From MED-G105 sp965263305 (GTDB lineage Bacteria > Pseudomonadota > Alphaproteobacteria > Caulobacterales > Parvularculaceae): a DNA stretch of 64,000 nt. How positions within the stretch are numbered: position 1 is the stretch's first letter; each line of letters opens with the position of its first letter. The notes under the pieces were generated by a model. The model was not told the origin of the DNA. It saw nothing but the letters and a program-made list of their open reading frames with translations, and made no database searches. The stretch lies in assembly GCA_965263305.1 (NCBI GenBank), contig OZ253666.1, forward strand, positions 186,001-250,000, read 5' to 3'. The translations under genes and the position numbers were made by a program. Below, in pieces: positions 60,700-64,000 of the stretch.

Positions 60700-60963
60700 T
60701 CAGTTCTTTCCCAAAAGGTCTTTCAAGACGACATTGTCGAGCATGGCGTCAGCTAGAAGCTTCTTCAGCCGGGCGTTCTCAGTCTCAAGCGTCTTTAGTT
60801 TGCGGGCGTCTGAAACGTCCATGCCGCCAAACTTCGACTTCCATTTATAAAAAGTATTTGGGCTGATCCCGTGCTTACGGCAGACCTCGGCCGTCTTCAT
60901 GCCTTGTTCTTGTTCACCAAGAATCCCGATGATCTGTTCCTCTGTGAAACGCGATTTGCGCAT
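60700..60963 (-). CDS. IS3-family OrfA (helix-turn-helix)
   Basis: The 87-residue product begins MRKSRFTEEQIIGILGEQEQ, has HGISPNTFYKWKSKFGG (HTH_8) and a leucine-zipper region (ENARLKKLLADAMLDNVVL). The heptamer G GGA AAG at 60712-60706 near its end is a canonical X-XXY-YYZ slippery site; slipping back one base joins orfA to the orfB frame, which continues KELTTPQQRREAALTAMSKY. This is the usual route to the OrfAB transposase. Confidence 0.9.
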   Translation of the reverse strand: MRKSRFTEEQIIGILGEQEQGMKTAEVCRKHGISPNTFYKWKSKFGGMDVSDARKLKTLETENARLKKLLADAMLDNVVLKDLLGKN

Positions 60964-61016
60964 GTCCGTCGTCTCCTTCCGGTTGACGGACTCTCCTTTC
61001 AAATGAGGGACCAATT

Positions 61017-61029
61017 GGGGCGCAGGTCA
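61017..61029 (-). repeat. Right inverted repeat of the IS element
   Basis: ggggcgcaggtca, the reverse complement of the left end. Confidence 0.9.
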
Positions 61030-61074
61030 CGTGAGAACACTTGAATGACCTAAATTGGCTCTCTTTCGATCGAC

Positions 61075-61113
61075 AAAAAAAGAACGCCACGCGAACCGAC
61101 GTTCGTGGCGTTC
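61075..61113 (-). terminator. Rho-independent terminator of the SulP gene
   Basis: Read on the minus strand, gaacgccacg pairs with cgtggcgttc (61104-61113 with 61082-61091) and is followed by seven T residues (61081-61075). It lies about 40 bases after the SulP stop. Confidence 0.9.
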
Positions 61114-61154
61114 CTGATTGGATTAACCTCCAGAGCCTGAGGGGAGCGCGCTTG

Positions 61155-62849
61155 TCAATCGCTGACGTTGATGGGCATCGCGTTTATCCCGGAAGGATGA
61201 TTGCTGACGTTATCCTCGACACTAATCGCAAGCTCTGCCAACCTCAGCGCCTCCAAACGGTCGTCAAGGAAGGTATCGGCTTCCAAACTACTGAAAGCAC
61301 GAAGGCTTTTTAACGTTTCTCGAACGCTATCGTTCATACCGACAATATAGAGTTTTTTGTTGACCGAATGCGCATTGCCCGCCAGAGCTTCAATTGCGCG
61401 CGCCGCGGACAAGTCGATTTTCGAAACCTGAGTGAAATCGAGAATTATAATGCGGTCAGCGCCTTCTATTCTATTTCGCATGTGGAACCCAAAATCCGCG
61501 GCGGCGCCAAAACTCATCGGGCCATCAAATTCCACCAGCGATATTGCACCGTGTCCGGAATCGATGATCTTCTCCTCTTCATCGGACAACTGCTTGGGTG
61601 CGCGGTTTTTTAGCTCTTTAATTTGCGCGTCAGCAACATCCTTTACCAGCACAATCGACGCTAGGAATACGCCAAAAACAACTGCGGTCACGAGGTTTAC
61701 GAACACAGTCAAGAGCAGTACGATGAGCATTAACGCCATATCCCAGCGTGGCCCGCTAATCGCGCATTTAATGTAGTTTCTGTCGATAATATCGTAGCCA
61801 ACTTTGGTCAAAATAGCGGCCAAAACAGCATACGGTATTTTTGAGGCGAGTGGCCCCATAACCAAAACGACGAACAAAAGAAAACAAGAATGCGTAACAC
61901 CGGAAAGGCGCCCCCGCCCCCCCGCCTGAATATTGACGACGGTCCGCATTGTTGCACCGGTTCCGGGAATCGCGCCGAAACATCCCGCAATAATGTTACC
62001 AATACCTTGTCCAAAGAGTTCACGGTTTGAATCATGGCGCGACCCAAGTGAACTGTCTGCGACCAGGGCGGCAAGAATACTCTCAATCGAACTTAGTAGC
62101 GCGAGAATAACGGCCGCCTGTAAAACGACGGAAGCCGTTTCCATTGATAAACTCGGCATTACAAATTCTGGTAATCCACTCGGAATGCTTCCGATCGTCG
62201 GCGCCCCTGGAACTAAATAACTCATGACTGTGCCAATCACGAGCGCCGCCAATGGGGCTGGCACGTAAACGTTGAGTTTTTTAGGCCAAGCGAAAACGAT
62301 AAATAAGCATATGCTTGAAAGGAGTACGGCCGACCAATTAGGGGCGGACAACGCCTGTGGCAAAAAAAGCAGGACCTCATGAACTTTGCCTGAACCAGCG
62401 GCATGACCAAACATCTGAGAGAGTTGGATGATGATGATAATCATCCCCATACCACTCATAAACCCCGATATCACGGGATACGGCACTAAGCGAATATACT
62501 CTCCAACCCGGAAGAAACCGAAACCAATCTGAATTATTCCCGATAATATAACGGCGGCGAAAATAAGGGAGGGGTCACCCCCTAAAGATATAAAGACCCC
62601 CGCAACGACGATTGCCATTGGCCCTGTCGGACCAGATATCTGCGAAGGTGCGCCGCCGAAAATCGCGGCAAAAAAGCCAACAATGATCGCCCCCCATAGG
62701 CCAGCCATTGGCCCTGCCCCGGATACAGCGCCAAATGCCAGCGCCAGCGGTAGCGCAACGACGCCCGCCGTTAGCCCGCCAAATATATCGCCTTTTGGAT
62801 TCGTTGATAGAACAAATTTCTTGGTGCTTGCACTACTAGTGCTAGACAT
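61155..62849 (-). CDS. SulP-family anion transporter with C-terminal STAS domain
   Basis: The 564-residue product has ten or more membrane helices with family landmarks (GLTAGVVALPLALAFGAVSG, SQISGPTGPMAIVVAG, AGCFGAIPGTGATMRTVVNI) and a STAS domain after about residue 430 (IILDFTQVSKIDLSAARAIEAL). Members carry sulfate, bicarbonate or other anions with a cation. I chose the ATG at 62849 because aaggg lies nine bases upstream; the frame is open ten codons further. The substrate is unknown. It converges on the DUF3131 operon with an IS between. Confidence 0.88.
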   Translation of the reverse strand: MSSTSSASTKKFVLSTNPKGDIFGGLTAGVVALPLALAFGAVSGAGPMAGLWGAIIVGFFAAIFGGAPSQISGPTGPMAIVVAGVFISLGGDPSLIFAAVILSGIIQIGFGFFRVGEYIRLVPYPVISGFMSGMGMIIIIIQLSQMFGHAAGSGKVHEVLLFLPQALSAPNWSAVLLSSICLFIVFAWPKKLNVYVPAPLAALVIGTVMSYLVPGAPTIGSIPSGLPEFVMPSLSMETASVVLQAAVILALLSSIESILAALVADSSLGSRHDSNRELFGQGIGNIIAGCFGAIPGTGATMRTVVNIQAGGRGRLSGVTHSCFLLFVVLVMGPLASKIPYAVLAAILTKVGYDIIDRNYIKCAISGPRWDMALMLIVLLLTVFVNLVTAVVFGVFLASIVLVKDVADAQIKELKNRAPKQLSDEEEKIIDSGHGAISLVEFDGPMSFGAAADFGFHMRNRIEGADRIIILDFTQVSKIDLSAARAIEALAGNAHSVNKKLYIVGMNDSVRETLKSLRAFSSLEADTFLDDRLEALRLAELAISVEDNVSNHPSGINAMPINVSD

Positions 62850-62958
62850 GGAACTACCCTTCTTAAAAAAAACCACCACCGAGCTTAAAACGTCACCATA
62901 CTAATCTTGTGAGACTTCGCGGTGCAGCGCTTGAAGCTTTTTATCCTCGTAAAAACGA

Positions 62959-62980
62959 TATATACTTATGGTTGTGTTTT
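62959..62980 (+). promoter_or_regulatory. Element copy with core GGTTGTGTTTT
   Basis: tatacttatggttgtgtttt: the core ggttgtgtttt is exact, with a looser left part than the glgP copy. It lies 265 bases before the porin-like gene. Confidence 0.4.
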
Positions 62981-63190
62981 TCTTAATCGCGCTTCTTGCG
63001 GAGTTTAGAGTCAGGACGCAATTTTTCCGGCCTGAGAATTTTGACTATCATTATGATGTTATTAATTGACGTTTTCGTTGTTTTTTTATTTTTTAAATTG
63101 CTTTTTTCCTCTTTTTTTAGGTCGCATAAATTTTTTGGAGAGAGGTAAATCACCAAAATTTTATTCACGAAGCGATTTGTTAACCCTGAT

Positions 63191-63212
63191 ATTCTACCAT
63201 TGGTTGTGTTTG
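63191..63212 (+). promoter_or_regulatory. Element copy upstream of the porin-like gene
   Basis: attctaccattggttgtgtt and following bases: matches the glgP element in 15 of 21 positions including the full ttggttgtgttt core. It lies 33 bases before the ATG at 63245, a spacing like those at glgP (37) and GT2 (31). Confidence 0.45.
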
Positions 63213-63244
63213 AATAACTCAAACTCAATCTTATGGAAATGACC

Positions 63245-64000
63245 ATGCACTTCTATTCAAATAAAATACAATGTTATGCGAATTTTCGCATTTTTATCAT
63301 TCTATTTGTTTGCTTTTACATCCTTTTCACCCCGCACCTTGCTTATGCACTTGAGACCGATTCCGACGATTTGAGACGGGACCTTGACGCTGCAAAGGCG
63401 GAAATCGCGGAACTGCGTGACTTGGTAGAACGCCTCGCGGCCTCAAAAGAAAAAGCAGTCATCGAACCGATTGAACTAGAAAGTCGTGTCGATGACATCG
63501 AAGAAATTGCGTACAAAAACAACGAGAAGCTTAGCGACCGAGCAGTTGTCTCTGCGTTTGATGCGACGTCATTTGATATCGGTGGTTTTTTCGACGCGGA
63601 AACCAGCGTTGTAATCGGCGAAGACGGGGCAACGGCTTCATTCAACCGGCAAGTGTTCGAACTGCTTGCCCATGCCGATCTCGGTGAACGTTGGGATTTT
63701 TTCGTTGCGCAAGCATTCGTTAGAAACGCTCCCCTGACATTTACCGACCCTGACGGCGTGTTTACGCCAGAGTTTGGAAATAACAATTCACCAGTGGTCA
63801 CCGATACCGTCATTGCTTGGGGACAGTATCACCACTCCGATCAATTGAACGTTCAGTTTGGTCGTTATATAACGCCGATTGGTATCATCAATGTAGAACA
63901 CTTCCCTGCAAGTCTTCTAGATACCGATCAACCGATGTTCCTACGCCCCTTCCCGGGTCAATCCCTTTTCGCGAATTTTACAAATGGCGTGAATATCAAC
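63245..64000 (+). CDS. Porin-like outer-membrane protein, cut by the window end
   Basis: The open frame has at least 252 codons and no stop before the edge. It has a signal peptide (hydrophobic stretch, cleavage near LAYA-L), then a coiled coil of about 40 residues (DLRRDLDAAKAEIAELRDLV), typical of trimeric porins and of polysaccharide-channel proteins, and then beta-strand pairs (FDIGGFFDAETSVVIGEDG, LNVQFGRYITPIGIINVEHF). The latter phrase (FGRYITPIG) resembles strands in phosphate- or anion-selective porins. Possible family: OprP/DUF-type porins; not certain without the C-terminus. Confidence 0.75.
   Translation, partial: MHFYSNKIQCYANFRIFIILFVCFYILFTPHLAYALETDSDDLRRDLDAAKAEIAELRDLVERLAASKEKAVIEPIELESRVDDIEEIAYKNNEKLSDRAVVSAFDATSFDIGGFFDAETSVVIGEDGATASFNRQVFELLAHADLGERWDFFVAQAFVRNAPLTFTDPDGVFTPEFGNNNSPVVTDTVIAWGQYHHSDQLNVQFGRYITPIGIINVEHFPASLLDTDQPMFLRPFPGQSLFANFTNGVNIN

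Larger units (their letters stand above)
59784..61029 (-). mobile_element. IS3-family insertion element (IS407-like group)
   Basis: The 1246-base element is bounded by 13-base perfect inverted repeats (tgacctgcgcccc) and holds orfA and orfB in the IS3 order. The four bases outside are cgtt (left) and cgtg (right), so a target duplication, if any, is imperfect. The left end lies five bases after the stop of the fourth DUF3131 gene. Confidence 0.92.
62850..63244. other. A+T-rich divergent intergenic region with two GGTTGTGTTT elements
   Basis: This 395-base gap between the SulP and porin-like genes holds two copies of the element (62959-62980 and 63191-63212, both plus strand). An 87-codon minus-strand frame inside it (62983-63246) is Lys/Asn-rich, follows base composition only and is not called. 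Confidence 0.5.

Noticed and set aside
59780..61033. A four-base target duplication around the IS
   Set aside because: Flanks are cgtt and cgtg; three of four agree, not enough to claim a duplication.
62983..63246. An 87-codon minus-strand frame in the SulP/porin gap
   Set aside because: Lys/Asn-rich from base composition, no motif, and it overlaps the conserved elements and the start of the porin-like gene.
63343..63813. A 156-codon minus-strand frame
   Set aside because: Lies entirely opposite the porin-like gene, whose frame has a signal peptide, coiled coil and barrel strands.
1..64000. CRISPR arrays, tRNA or rRNA genes
   Set aside because: Reading the intergenic spaces showed no regular direct repeats, no T-loop-like tRNA ends and no rRNA sequence; a covariance-model scan would be the decisive check.

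Overview
The window looks like chromosomal DNA of an alphaproteobacterium. The evidence is gene content: an RcdA/DUF1465 protein and a TrcR/DUF1013 protein (both tied to the alphaproteobacterial cell cycle), DUF1192 and two DUF465 small proteins, a phasin, a short-form ProRS followed by LolC and LolD, KdsB, and UbiX. No rRNA, tRNA or CRISPR array was seen. A stalked or budding marine lineage would fit, but that is inference.

Region 1 (1-34 kb) is mostly ordinary housekeeping DNA, GC-rich with compact genes. It holds, in order: a GNAT acetyltransferase; an M16 protease coupled to threonine synthase; a paraoxonase-like beta-propeller; ribosomal protein L31; RcdA; a DUF429 protein; a quinone oxidoreductase; TrcR; an SDR; UbiX; a GGDEF protein; an MltB-type transglycosylase; a phasin; MnmC; cystathionine beta-synthase; an ArsC-like protein; a cupredoxin/histidine kinase/outer-membrane-protein operon; PgsA; an OmpR/EnvZ-type pair; LolD and LolC; ProRS; a histidine phosphatase; and KdsB.

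Region 2 (34-60 kb) is a visibly more A+T-rich carbohydrate island and the most interesting part. To the left, a minus-strand operon encodes pyrophosphatase, an Hpt phosphotransfer protein and a GH3 lipoprotein. Divergent from it run GlgA, a TreZ-like GH13 and MalQ, then a tight seven-gene run: glycogen phosphorylase, a beta-barrel protein, a REC-PP2C phosphatase, a STAS antagonist, a sugar nucleotidyltransferase, an RsbW-like kinase and a GH2 enzyme. After a 111-base leader with a hairpin come a cellulose-synthase-like GT2 without a visible PilZ domain and four consecutive DUF3131 paralogues. My reading is a system that turns stored glycogen into an exported beta-linked polysaccharide, with a partner-switch circuit embedded in the operon. 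A shared element (core GGTTGTGTTT) recurs upstream of several of these units.

Region 3 (59.8-64 kb): an IS3-family element sits 5 bases after the last DUF3131 gene and its transposase carries an in-frame stop. A SulP transporter on the minus strand follows, and then the start of a porin-like gene cut by the window end.
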